From Nitratireductor mangrovi (GTDB lineage Bacteria > Pseudomonadota > Alphaproteobacteria > Rhizobiales > Rhizobiaceae): DNA of 64,000 nucleotides. The DNA lies in NCBI RefSeq assembly GCF_007922615.2, contig NZ_CP042301.2, forward strand, positions 1,302,001 through 1,366,000, written 5' to 3'. Position numbers and translations under genes: made by a program. Below the pieces are notes generated by a model. The model was not told the DNA's origin. It saw nothing but the letters and a program-made list of their open reading frames with translations, and did not search any database. Below, piece after piece: positions 55,831 through 64,000 of this stretch; the stretch's first letter is position 1; each line of letters starts with the position of its first letter.

Positions 55831-55933
55831 GGGAAGAGGCCCTTGCAACCCGCGACGGTGCAAGGGCCGGCTCGCCTTGATGACGGGGAGCGCGTCGTCC
55901 TAGATGCTGGCAAGGGAAAGCTGGGGATAGCCC

Positions 55934-57352
55934 ATGGATGAAGAGAGCTTTCGGCACTGGTCGCACCGGGCCGCGGACTGGGGCGCGGATTATCGCGAGA
56001 CCTTGCGCGAGCGCCCTGTCAGGGCCCAGACCGCGCCGGGCGAAATCGCCGCCGCCATTCCGGCCGCGCCGCCCGAGGCCGGCGAGCCTCTGGAAGCGAT
56101 CTTCGCCGATTTCGAAAGGACGATCCTGCCGGGCATGACGCATTGGCAGCATCCGCGCTTCTTCGCCTATTTCCCGGCCAATGCGGCGCCGGTCTCGGTG
56201 ATCGCCGAATATCTGGTCACCGCGATGGGCGCGCAGTGCATGCTGTGGCAGACATCGCCGGCCGCGACCGAGCTCGAGACCCGGGTGCTGGACTGGCTCC
56301 GGCAGGCGCTTGGCCTGCCGGATGGCTTTGCCGGCGTCATCCAGGATTCGGCCTCCTCGGCGACGCTTTCGGCGGTCTTGGTCATGCGCGAGCGCGCCCT
56401 CGGCTGGAAGGGCAACAGCGAAGGGCTCGCCCGCCAGCAGCAATTGCGCGTTTATGCCTCGCGCGAGGTGCACACCTCGATCGACCGGGCGATCTGGGTG
56501 TCGGGCATCGGCGAGGAGAACCTTGTCCGCATTCCCTCCGGCGGCGCATTGCGAGCGATGGATATTGCCGCGCTGGAAGCGGCGATCGAAAACGACAAGG
56601 CGGCAGGCCACCTGCCGGCCGGCATCATCGCCTGCGTTGGCGGCACCAGCGCCGGGGCGACCGATGAGATCGCGGCGGTCTGCGCGGTGGCGAAGCGGCA
56701 CGGGCTCTATGTCCACGTCGATGCCGCCTGGGCAGGCTCGGCGATGATCTGCCCCGAGTTCCGGCATTTCTGGGAGGGAGTGAAGGCAGCGGACTCGATC
56801 GTGCTCAACCCGCATAAATGGCTCGGGGCGCAGTTCGACTGCTCGGCGCATTTTGTGCGCGATCCGGAAAGCCTGGTGAAGACGCTGGCGATCCAGCCCG
56901 AATATCTGAAAACGCATGGCCGCGACGGCATCATCAACTATTCGGAATGGACGGTCCCGCTCGGCCGCCGCTTCCGGGCACTCAAGCTGTGGTTCCTGAT
57001 CCGTGCCCACGGGCTCGACGGGCTGCGCGGCATGATCCGCAACCACGTCGAATGGGCCGGCGCGCTGGCAAGGCGCATCGCGGAGGAGCCGGATTTCGAG
57101 ATCGTGACCGAACCGATGCTGTCGCTGTTCACCTTCCGACGCCTTCCGCCGGAGGGCGAGGATGCCGACGCGCACAACCTCGACCTGGTGCGGGCCATCA
57201 ACGACCGGGGCGCGATCTACCTGACGCAGACGCGGATCGACGGCAAGGTGGCGATCCGCTTCCAAGCGGGTGCGTTTTCGGCCACCGAGGATGACGTGGC
57301 GGCGGCCTTCGAAGCGATCCGCGCCGGCGTCAAAGAGTTGCAAACCGCCTGA
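55934..57352 (+). CDS. PLP-dependent aromatic amino acid decarboxylase family protein
   Basis: 472 residues. THWQHPRFFAYFPANAAPVSVIAEYL, GVIQDSASSATLSAVL, HTSIDRA, YVHVDAAWAGSA and NPHKWLG with the PLP lysine Lys295 are the signatures of the DOPA/tyrosine/tryptophan decarboxylase group. It would make an aromatic amine from an amino acid; which one cannot be told. Next to the CHMI-like gene, it may feed aromatic catabolism. Confidence 0.9.
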   Translation: MDEESFRHWSHRAADWGADYRETLRERPVRAQTAPGEIAAAIPAAPPEAGEPLEAIFADFERTILPGMTHWQHPRFFAYFPANAAPVSVIAEYLVTAMGAQCMLWQTSPAATELETRVLDWLRQALGLPDGFAGVIQDSASSATLSAVLVMRERALGWKGNSEGLARQQQLRVYASREVHTSIDRAIWVSGIGEENLVRIPSGGALRAMDIAALEAAIENDKAAGHLPAGIIACVGGTSAGATDEIAAVCAVAKRHGLYVHVDAAWAGSAMICPEFRHFWEGVKAADSIVLNPHKWLGAQFDCSAHFVRDPESLVKTLAIQPEYLKTHGRDGIINYSEWTVPLGRRFRALKLWFLIRAHGLDGLRGMIRNHVEWAGALARRIAEEPDFEIVTEPMLSLFTFRRLPPEGEDADAHNLDLVRAINDRGAIYLTQTRIDGKVAIRFQAGAFSATEDDVAAAFEAIRAGVKELQTA

Positions 57353-57399
57353 AGGCAGTGATCAGCACCGTTTGCCGACGCTGACGGCCTTGCTTTTTT

Positions 57400-57442
57400 C
57401 CCGTTTTCGTTTTTCCTTACAAGAAACAAAAACGAAAACGGG
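57400..57442. promoter_or_regulatory. 15-bp perfect inverted repeat at the glpR start, candidate GlpR operator
   Basis: CCCGTTTTCGTTTTT (57400-57414) and AAAAACGAAAACGGG (57428-57442) flank a 13-base spacer. The right arm runs into the GGAGG of glpR. TTTTCG half-sites recur before glpD, which fits a DeoR-type operator; as RNA the hairpin would also hide the glpR ribosome site or end the upstream transcript. Confidence 0.6.
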
Positions 57443-57450
57443 AGGCCGTC

Positions 57451-58215
57451 ATGTATCTTTCGCCTCGCCATACGGCGATCATCGAAATGGCCAAGGCGCA
57501 GGGCAGGGTGCTGGTCGAGGACCTGGCCGCGCATTTCGACGTGACGCCGCAGACGATCCGCAAGGACCTCAATGATCTGTGCGACCAGCGGATGCTGACG
57601 CGCATTCATGGCGGCGCCCTGTTTCCCTCCGGCATCGAGAACATGGAATACGAGGCGCGGCGCAATATCGCCTCGGACGAGAAGGAGGCGATCGGACGCG
57701 CGGCGTCGCGCCTGATCCCGGACGGCGCGTCGCTGTTCATCAATATCGGCACCACCACCGAGGCGGTGTCAAAATCGCTCCTCGACCACAATGGCCTGAT
57801 GGTCATCACCAATAACATCAATGTTGCCAACAGGATGCGCGTCTATCCGACGATCGAGGTGGTGATCGCCGGCGGGGTCGTGCGCGGCTCCGATGGCGGC
57901 ATCGTCGGCGAGGCGGCGGTGGACTTCATCCGGCAGTTCAAGGTCGATTACGCCGTCATCGGCGCCTCGGCGATCGACCATGACGGCGCCTTGCTCGATT
58001 TCGATTTCCGCGAGGTGAAGGTCGCGCAGGCGATTATCGCCAACGCACGGCACGTGATCCTGGTCTCCGATTCGACCAAGTTCGAGCGTACCGCGCCGGT
58101 GCGCATCGGCCATCTTTCGCAGGTCGATACCTTCATCACAGACCGCTGCGAGATCGCGAATATCCGCAAGATCTGCGACGAAGCCGAAGTGAAGCTGATG
58201 GAGACCGTGCGCTAG
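57451..58215 (+). CDS. glpR: DeoR-family glycerol regulon repressor
   Basis: 254 residues. Helix-turn-helix VLVEDLAAHFDVTPQTIRKDLNDLCDQRMLTRIHGGAL, then the DeoR sensor domain with INIGTTTEAVSKSLLDHNGLMVITNNINVAN and VIGASAIDHDGALLDFDFREVKVAQAIIANA. It should respond to glycerol-3-phosphate and repress glpD-glpSTPQU. Confidence 0.9.
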   Translation: MYLSPRHTAIIEMAKAQGRVLVEDLAAHFDVTPQTIRKDLNDLCDQRMLTRIHGGALFPSGIENMEYEARRNIASDEKEAIGRAASRLIPDGASLFINIGTTTEAVSKSLLDHNGLMVITNNINVANRMRVYPTIEVVIAGGVVRGSDGGIVGEAAVDFIRQFKVDYAVIGASAIDHDGALLDFDFREVKVAQAIIANARHVILVSDSTKFERTAPVRIGHLSQVDTFITDRCEIANIRKICDEAEVKLMETVR

Positions 58216-58234
58216 GCGCAAACCGCCTTATCAA

Positions 58235-58269
58235 TTTCGTTTGACATTCGCTTGGTTTTCGAATTATTT
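58235..58269 (+). promoter_or_regulatory. glpD promoter with TTTCG operators
   Basis: TTGACA (58241-58246), 17 bases, TTATTT (58264-58269). TTTCG half-sites at 58235-58239 and 58257-58261 are 22 bases apart (two helical turns) and bracket the -35, matching the half-sites in the glpR leader repeat. Confidence 0.6.
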
Positions 58270-58324
58270 CTCTCGCCGCTTTCGGCAGCCGTAGAATGCT
58301 GCATTGCGAAAGCGGGAGGAATTC

Positions 58325-59854
58325 TTGGGCGGCGAGCAGCTCTACGACATTCTGGTCATAGGCGGCGGGATCAACGGCTGCGGCATCGCGCGCGACGCGG
58401 CCGGGCGTGGCTTCTCCGTCGTTCTCGCCGAAATGAACGATCTCGCCAGCGGCACGTCGTCGTGGTCGACCAAGCTGATCCATGGCGGCCTGCGCTATCT
58501 GGAGTACTACGAGTTCCGACTGGTGCGGGAGGCGTTGATGGAGCGCGAGGTGCTGTGGTCCAATGCGCCGCACATCATCTGGCCGATGCGCTTCGTGCTG
58601 CCGCATCACAAGGGCCTGCGTCCGGCCTGGCTGCTGCGGCTCGGCCTGTTCCTCTACGATCACATCGGGGGACGCAGGAAGCTTCCGCCGACGCGCACAC
58701 TGAACATGCGCCGCGACAAGGCCGGCGCCCCGCTGAAACCGCTCTTCTCGCGTGCCTTCGAATATTCCGATTGCTGGGTCAACGATGCCCGCTTCGTCGT
58801 GCTCAACGCGCGCGATGCTGCCGACCGCGGCGCTGTTGTCCGCACCCGGACCAAGGTGGCGCGGGCGCGGCGCGAGGACGGGCAGTGGACGGCCGAACTC
58901 GAGGACCGGGTCTCCGGAGCGGTCGAGACGGTGAAGGCGCGCCTGATCGTCAATGCGGCCGGGCCCTGGGTCGACGAGGTGCTGGCGACGGCGCTCGGCC
59001 GCAACAGCGTCGACAACGTACGGCTGGTGCAGGGCAGCCATATCGTCATCCGCAAGAAGTTCGACGATCCGCGCGCCTATTTCTTCCAGAACCGCGACGG
59101 CCGCATCATCTTCGCCATCCCCTACGAGGACGACTTCACGCTGATCGGCACCACCGACCACGATTTCGAGGGCGACCCGGGCGACGTCACGATCACCGAT
59201 CCCGAGATCGACTATCTGTGCGAGGCGGCGAGCGAATATTTCGTCGAGCCGGTGCGCCGCGAGGACATCGTGTGGACCTATTCCGGCGTGCGGCCGCTTT
59301 TCGACGACGGCGCCAGCAAGGCGCAGGAAGCGACCCGCGACTACGTGCTGAAGTCGGAAGGCGGCGACGGCGAGGCGCCGCTGCTCAACATCTTCGGCGG
59401 CAAGATCACCACCTACCGGCGGCTTTCCGAGGCGATGCTTGAGAAGATCGAGGGTTTCCTCGGCCGCAAGGGCGCGCCGTGGACGGAGAGGGCGCCGCTG
59501 CCGGGCGGCAATTTTCCGGCCGATGGCTATGAGGCGGAGGTCGCGCGGCTCAGCGCCGACTTTTCTTTTCTCGACAAGACCCATGCGCGCCGGCTGGTGC
59601 GCCTCTACGGCACCGACGCGCGGACGATCCTCGGCAAGGCGAAGTCGCGCGAGGATCTCGGCCAGTGGTTCGGCGCCGACCTGTTCGAATGCGAGGTCAG
59701 GCACCTGATGGGGCGGGAGTGGGCGCGCACGGCCGAGGACGTGCTGTGGCGGCGCACCAAGCGTGGCCTGCGGCTTTCGAAGGCGGAGGCGGCGACGCTC
59801 GACAAATACATGCGCTCGGCGGGCGGCGACGCCTCGACGGCGGCTGCGGAATAG
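58325..59854 (+). CDS. glpD: glycerol-3-phosphate dehydrogenase (FAD)
   Basis: 509 residues. Rossmann FAD site DILVIGGGINGCGIARDAAGRG, then SSWSTKLIHGGLRYLE, LIVNAAGPWVDEV, FAIPYEDDFTLIGTTDHDF and IFGGKITTYRRL. Oxidises glycerol-3-phosphate at the membrane. The TTG start at 58325 follows GGGAGGAATTC; a longer frame to 58304 would remove this ribosome site. Confidence 0.95.
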   Translation: MGGEQLYDILVIGGGINGCGIARDAAGRGFSVVLAEMNDLASGTSSWSTKLIHGGLRYLEYYEFRLVREALMEREVLWSNAPHIIWPMRFVLPHHKGLRPAWLLRLGLFLYDHIGGRRKLPPTRTLNMRRDKAGAPLKPLFSRAFEYSDCWVNDARFVVLNARDAADRGAVVRTRTKVARARREDGQWTAELEDRVSGAVETVKARLIVNAAGPWVDEVLATALGRNSVDNVRLVQGSHIVIRKKFDDPRAYFFQNRDGRIIFAIPYEDDFTLIGTTDHDFEGDPGDVTITDPEIDYLCEAASEYFVEPVRREDIVWTYSGVRPLFDDGASKAQEATRDYVLKSEGGDGEAPLLNIFGGKITTYRRLSEAMLEKIEGFLGRKGAPWTERAPLPGGNFPADGYEAEVARLSADFSFLDKTHARRLVRLYGTDARTILGKAKSREDLGQWFGADLFECEVRHLMGREWARTAEDVLWRRTKRGLRLSKAEAATLDKYMRSAGGDASTAAAE

Positions 59855-59867
59855 GGCGGGGACCGGA

Positions 59868-60944
59868 ATGCTCGAACTGAGAAACGTGTCGAAGGTCGTG
59901 GGAGGCGAGACGCATATCGGCGACGTCTCGCTTGCGCTCGATCACGGCACGCTCAACGTGCTGCTCGGGCCGACGCTTTCGGGCAAGACCAGCCTGATGC
60001 GGCTGATGGCGGGCCTCGACGTGCCGACATCGGGCGGCGTGTTCTTCGACGGCCAGGACGTGACCGGCATGCCGGTGCAGAAGCGCAACGTCGCCATGGT
60101 CTACCAGCAGTTCATCAACTACCCGGCGATGACCGTCTACGAGAACATTGCCTCGCCGCTGCGCGTGGCGGGCGCGGCACGCGAGGCGATCGACAAGGAG
60201 GTGCGCCGCGCGGCCGAACTGCTGCGGCTGACACCCTATCTCGACCGCACGCCGCTCAGCCTGTCCGGCGGCCAGCAGCAGCGCACCGCGCTTGCCCGGG
60301 CGATCGTCAAGAATGCCGGACTGGTGCTGCTCGACGAACCGCTGGCCAATCTCGACTACAAGCTGCGCGAGGAACTGCGCGACGAATTGCCGAAGATATT
60401 CGCCGAATCCGGGGCGATCTTCGTCTATGCGACCACGGAACCGCACGAGGCGCTGCTTCTGGGCGGCAACACGGCGACGCTGTCGGAAGGCCGGGTGACG
60501 CAGTTCGGTTCGACCATCGAGGTCTTCCGCGACCCGGTCGACCTGATCACCGCCCGCACCTTCTCCGACCCGCCGCTCAACACGATCGAGCTCGAAAAGC
60601 GCGGCGACGGCTTCGAGATCGGCGGGGTCAGGCTGTCGCTGCCGGAAAGGCTCGCGGGCATAGCCGACGGCAGCTACACGGTCGGCTTCCGACCACACCA
60701 TCTGACGCTCGAAAGCCCGGTTGCCGGCGCGGTTCCGATCTCAGCGCGCGTTTCGGTGACGGAACTGACCGGGTCGGAGAGCTTCGTGCATCTCGACTTC
60801 GCCGACCGGCGCTGGGTCATGCTGGCGCCCGGCATCCACGATTTCGAGGCCGGGGCCGAGGTGCAGGTCTTCATCGACAGCCGGCACCTGCTGGTCTTCG
60901 ACGCGGCCGGACGCTCGGTCGCGCCCGCCGGCAAGGCGGATTGA
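59868..60944 (+). CDS. glpS: glycerol ABC transporter ATP-binding protein GlpS
   Basis: 358 residues. Walker A is GPTLSGKT (34-41) rather than the usual GxSGxGKT form, signature LSLSGGQQQRTALARAIV, Walker B LVLLDEPLANLD. The switch His is in YATTEPHEAL. C-terminal TOBE-like domain from about 240. First of the two unlike ATPases of the rhizobial glpSTPQUV glycerol importer. Confidence 0.92.
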   Translation: MLELRNVSKVVGGETHIGDVSLALDHGTLNVLLGPTLSGKTSLMRLMAGLDVPTSGGVFFDGQDVTGMPVQKRNVAMVYQQFINYPAMTVYENIASPLRVAGAAREAIDKEVRRAAELLRLTPYLDRTPLSLSGGQQQRTALARAIVKNAGLVLLDEPLANLDYKLREELRDELPKIFAESGAIFVYATTEPHEALLLGGNTATLSEGRVTQFGSTIEVFRDPVDLITARTFSDPPLNTIELEKRGDGFEIGGVRLSLPERLAGIADGSYTVGFRPHHLTLESPVAGAVPISARVSVTELTGSESFVHLDFADRRWVMLAPGIHDFEAGAEVQVFIDSRHLLVFDAAGRSVAPAGKAD

Positions 60945-60955
60945 GGGGGAGGGGT

Positions 60956-62026
60956 ATGGCACGCATCGATCTCGATCACATCCGGCACTCCTACCTCGCC
61001 AATCCCTCGCGCGACGAGGACTACGCACTGAAGGAGGTGCATCACACCTTCGAGGATGGCGGCGCCTACGCGCTGCTCGGGCCGTCTGGTTGCGGCAAGA
61101 CCACGCTGCTCAACATCATCTCCGGCCTGCTGCATGCCTCCGAAGGCCGGCTGCTTTTCGACGGCGAGGATGTGTCCGGCTATTCGACCGAGGCGCGCAA
61201 CATCGCCCAGGTGTTCCAGTTCCCTGTCGTCTACGACACGATGACCGTCTACGACAATCTGGCCTTCCCGCTGCGCAACCGCGGCGTGCCGGAGGCGCAG
61301 GTCGACAGCAAGGTGCGCGAGACACTGGAGATGATCGACCTCGCCGCCTGGTCGAACCGCAAGGCGCAAGGGCTCACCGCGGACCAGAAGCAGAAGATCT
61401 CGCTCGGCCGCGGCCTGGTGCGTTCCGACGTCAATGCGATCCTGTTCGACGAGCCGCTGACGGTCATCGATCCGCACATGAAATGGGTGCTGCGCTCGCA
61501 ACTGAAGCTGCTGCACAAGCGCTTCGGCCACACCATGGTCTATGTCACCCACGACCAGACCGAAGCGCTCACCTTCGCCGATGCCGTGGTCGTCATGTAT
61601 GAGGGCGAGATCGTCCAGATCGGCACACCGGGCGAACTGTTCGAACGGCCCAAGCACACTTTCGTAGGCTATTTCATCGGCTCGCCCGGCATGAATGTCG
61701 TACCGGTGTCGATTGCCGGGCGCGAAGCGAAGTTCGGCGACCAGACGATCGAACTGCCGGGTGTGCCGCAGACGCCGATGGGCGGGGCCATCGAACTCGG
61801 CATCAGGCCCGAATTCGTGCGCATCGGCCGCGAGGGCATGCCGGCGACGATCGACAAGGTCGAGGATATCGGCCGCCAGAAGATCGTGCGCGCGGTCGTC
61901 AACGGCCAACGCATCGCGGCGGTGGTTCCCGAGGGCGGCGACATCCCCTCCGAGGCGCATGTCAGCTTCGATCCGGACGGCATCAACATCTATGCCGGCT
62001 CGTGGCGCGTCGAGATGGAGCGCTGA
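60956..62026 (+). CDS. glpT: glycerol ABC transporter ATP-binding protein GlpT
   Basis: 356 residues. Walker A GPSGCGKTT and Walker B AILFDEPLTVIDP are normal, H-loop in YVTHDQTEAL. The ABC signature LSGGQ is replaced by LTADQ (140-144). Start ATG at 60956 follows GGGGGAGGGG. Pairs with GlpS; this is not the GlpT antiporter of E. coli. Confidence 0.9.
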   Translation: MARIDLDHIRHSYLANPSRDEDYALKEVHHTFEDGGAYALLGPSGCGKTTLLNIISGLLHASEGRLLFDGEDVSGYSTEARNIAQVFQFPVVYDTMTVYDNLAFPLRNRGVPEAQVDSKVRETLEMIDLAAWSNRKAQGLTADQKQKISLGRGLVRSDVNAILFDEPLTVIDPHMKWVLRSQLKLLHKRFGHTMVYVTHDQTEALTFADAVVVMYEGEIVQIGTPGELFERPKHTFVGYFIGSPGMNVVPVSIAGREAKFGDQTIELPGVPQTPMGGAIELGIRPEFVRIGREGMPATIDKVEDIGRQKIVRAVVNGQRIAAVVPEGGDIPSEAHVSFDPDGINIYAGSWRVEMER

Positions 62027-62027
62027 G

Positions 62028-62887
62028 ATGACCAAGACCTGGAACAACAAGGCCTGGTTCATGGTGCTGCCGGTGCTGGCGCTGGTGGCTTTCAACGCCA
62101 TCATCCCGCTGATGACGGTGGTCAACTATTCGGTCCAGGAGACCTTCGGCAACAATCTGTTCTTCTTCGAAGGCGTGAAGTGGTACCGCGAGGTGCTGGC
62201 GTCCGAACGCTTCCACGCCTCGCTGCTGCGCCAGTTTGCCTTCACCTTCATCATCATCGCGATCGAGATCCCGCTCGGCGTCGCGATCGCGCTGACGATG
62301 CCGCGCGAGGGCCGCTGGGTCTCGGTCTGCCTGGTGCTGATGGCGCTGCCGCTGCTGATCCCGTGGAACGTGGTCGGCGCCATGTGGAACATCATGGCAC
62401 TGCCCGACATCGGCCTGCTCGGCCACACGCTGCGCGAACTCGGCATCAACTACAACTTCACCCGGCAGCCATTCTCGGCCTGGTTCACCATCGTGCTGAT
62501 GGACGTCTGGCACTGGACCTCGCTGGTGGTGCTTTTGGCCTATGCCGGCCTGCGTTCGATCCCCGACGCCTATTACCAGGCGGCCAAGATCGACGGCGCG
62601 TCGTCCTGGTCGGTGTTCCGCTACATCCAGCTTCCGAAGATGAAGCGTGTGCTGACCATCGCCGTGCTGCTGCGTTTCATGGATTCCTTCATGATCTACA
62701 CGGAGCCGTTCGTGCTCACCGGCGGCGGGCCCGGCAACGCCACGACGCTGCTTTCGATCGACCTGGTCAAGGCCGCGCTCGGCGAGTTCAACCTCGGCAT
62801 CGCTGCCGCCATGTCGATCATCTACTTCCTGATGACGCTTCTGGTGTGCTGGGTCTTCTACACGCTGATGATGCGGGGAGAGGAACA

Positions 62888-62891
<4 letters not shown>
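62028..62891 (+). CDS. glpP: glycerol ABC transporter permease GlpP
   Basis: 287 residues, six membrane helices. The permease EAA loop is YYQAAKIDGASSWSVFRYIQLPKMKRVL. Starts right after the glpT stop and overlaps glpQ as ATGA. Confidence 0.93.
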
Positions 62892-63688
<797 letters not shown>

Positions 63689-63709
63689 CGGCTGCAAGGA
63701 GGACGGATC

Positions 63710-63991
63710 ATGGACCTCACATGGATGGCCTGGACCTGGCAGACGGCGGCCTTCTTCGCCTTCATCGCGCTGGCGCTGAGCGCCATGACGCTGTGGGAAT
63801 GGGCGCGGCCGGGCGGCGGCCCGCGCCATGGCGTCCTCGGTCTCGAGACGACCAGGGGCGACCGGCTGTTCATTTCGCTGCTCGGCAGCGCCTACATCCA
63901 CCTCGCATGGCTCGCCTTCACCGGCGCGCCGCTGTGGGGTGCCACCATCGTTGCGATCGTCTTTGCCCTGGCGGTGTTCCGCTGGGTCTGA
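63710..63991 (+). CDS. glpU: DUF2160 membrane protein GlpU
   Basis: 93 residues, three membrane helices (WTWQTAAFFAFIALALSAMTLW, LGSAYIHLAWLAFTG, ATIVAIVFALAVF) with TRGDRLFISLLGSAYIH in between, matching the DUF2160 family that sits between glpQ and the binding-protein gene in rhizobia. Its role in glycerol uptake is not defined. Confidence 0.88.
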   Translation: MDLTWMAWTWQTAAFFAFIALALSAMTLWEWARPGGGPRHGVLGLETTRGDRLFISLLGSAYIHLAWLAFTGAPLWGATIVAIVFALAVFRWV

Positions 63992-64000
63992 GGCGTTTGC

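Overview
The window reads as a chromosome segment of a high-G+C alphaproteobacterium of the order Rhizobiales, most likely Phyllobacteriaceae (Mesorhizobium or Aquamicrobium type). Reasons: the topA-rnr-DUF983-NUDIX order, an Lrp-type putR divergent from a 1200-residue PutA, a rhizobial hmuPSTUV/hmuR/hmuQ heme locus with a TGA-N9-TCA iron box, GTTC-N7-GTTC SOS boxes, an EcfG-type promoter, and a glpR-glpD-glpSTPQU glycerol locus. The genus is an inference from gene content only.

Layout. 1-6815 (minus): topA, rnr, a DUF983 protein, a NUDIX hydrolase and a cut-off MFS transporter, most joined by short overlaps. 7106-12177: two small rhizobial proteins, then putR/putA for proline catabolism. 12194-22495: heme acquisition. 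The minus-strand block encodes receptor HmuR, an exported protein, ExbB, two unlike ExbD proteins, TonB, an unknown 89-residue protein and the heme-degrading HmuQ. The plus-strand block is hmuP-hmuS-hmuT-hmuU-hmuV. 22626-29722: ordinary accessory genes (MerR regulator, methyltransferase-like and acyltransferase-like membrane proteins, desaturase, aldo/keto reductase, DUF72, a stress-type PRC-barrel protein, exported proteins). 29974-32953: a compositionally distinct, AT-richer four-gene operon described below. 33061-37789: uvrA and ssb, each with an SOS box. 37800-42298: VOC proteins, a GST of atypical composition, MarC, a DUF1579-like protein and an AraC regulator. 42519-50081: gyrA, a small membrane protein, coaD, two cyclophilins, an exported protein, queA and tgt. 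51268-55239: the ATP-grasp / alpha-E / transglutaminase / Anbu-protease cluster. 55444-57352: a CHMI-type tautomerase and a PLP decarboxylase. 57451-63991: the glycerol regulon, whose substrate-binding gene (glpV) would lie just past the right end.

The best candidate for an undescribed system is the operon at 29974-32953 (minus). In transcription order it encodes a Gly/Ser-rich 123-residue protein starting Met-Gly-Ser-Gly-Gly, a PfkB-kinase/nucleoside-deoxyribosyltransferase fusion, a QueC-like 7-deazaguanine synthase homologue and an OGG-like HhH-GPD DNA glycosylase. All four are abutting or overlap by 4 bases and share one promoter. QueC-like and OGG-like proteins are ancillary genes of type IV CBASS, and QueC-like QatC belongs to the Qat defence system, but there is no cyclase, no TGT-like protein and no Qat ATPase or TatD protein here. 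I infer a nucleobase-centred conflict or defence module distinct from those two; this is not proven.

Limits: all calls come from reading sequence by eye and from remembered family features. No database search, fold prediction or statistics were run.
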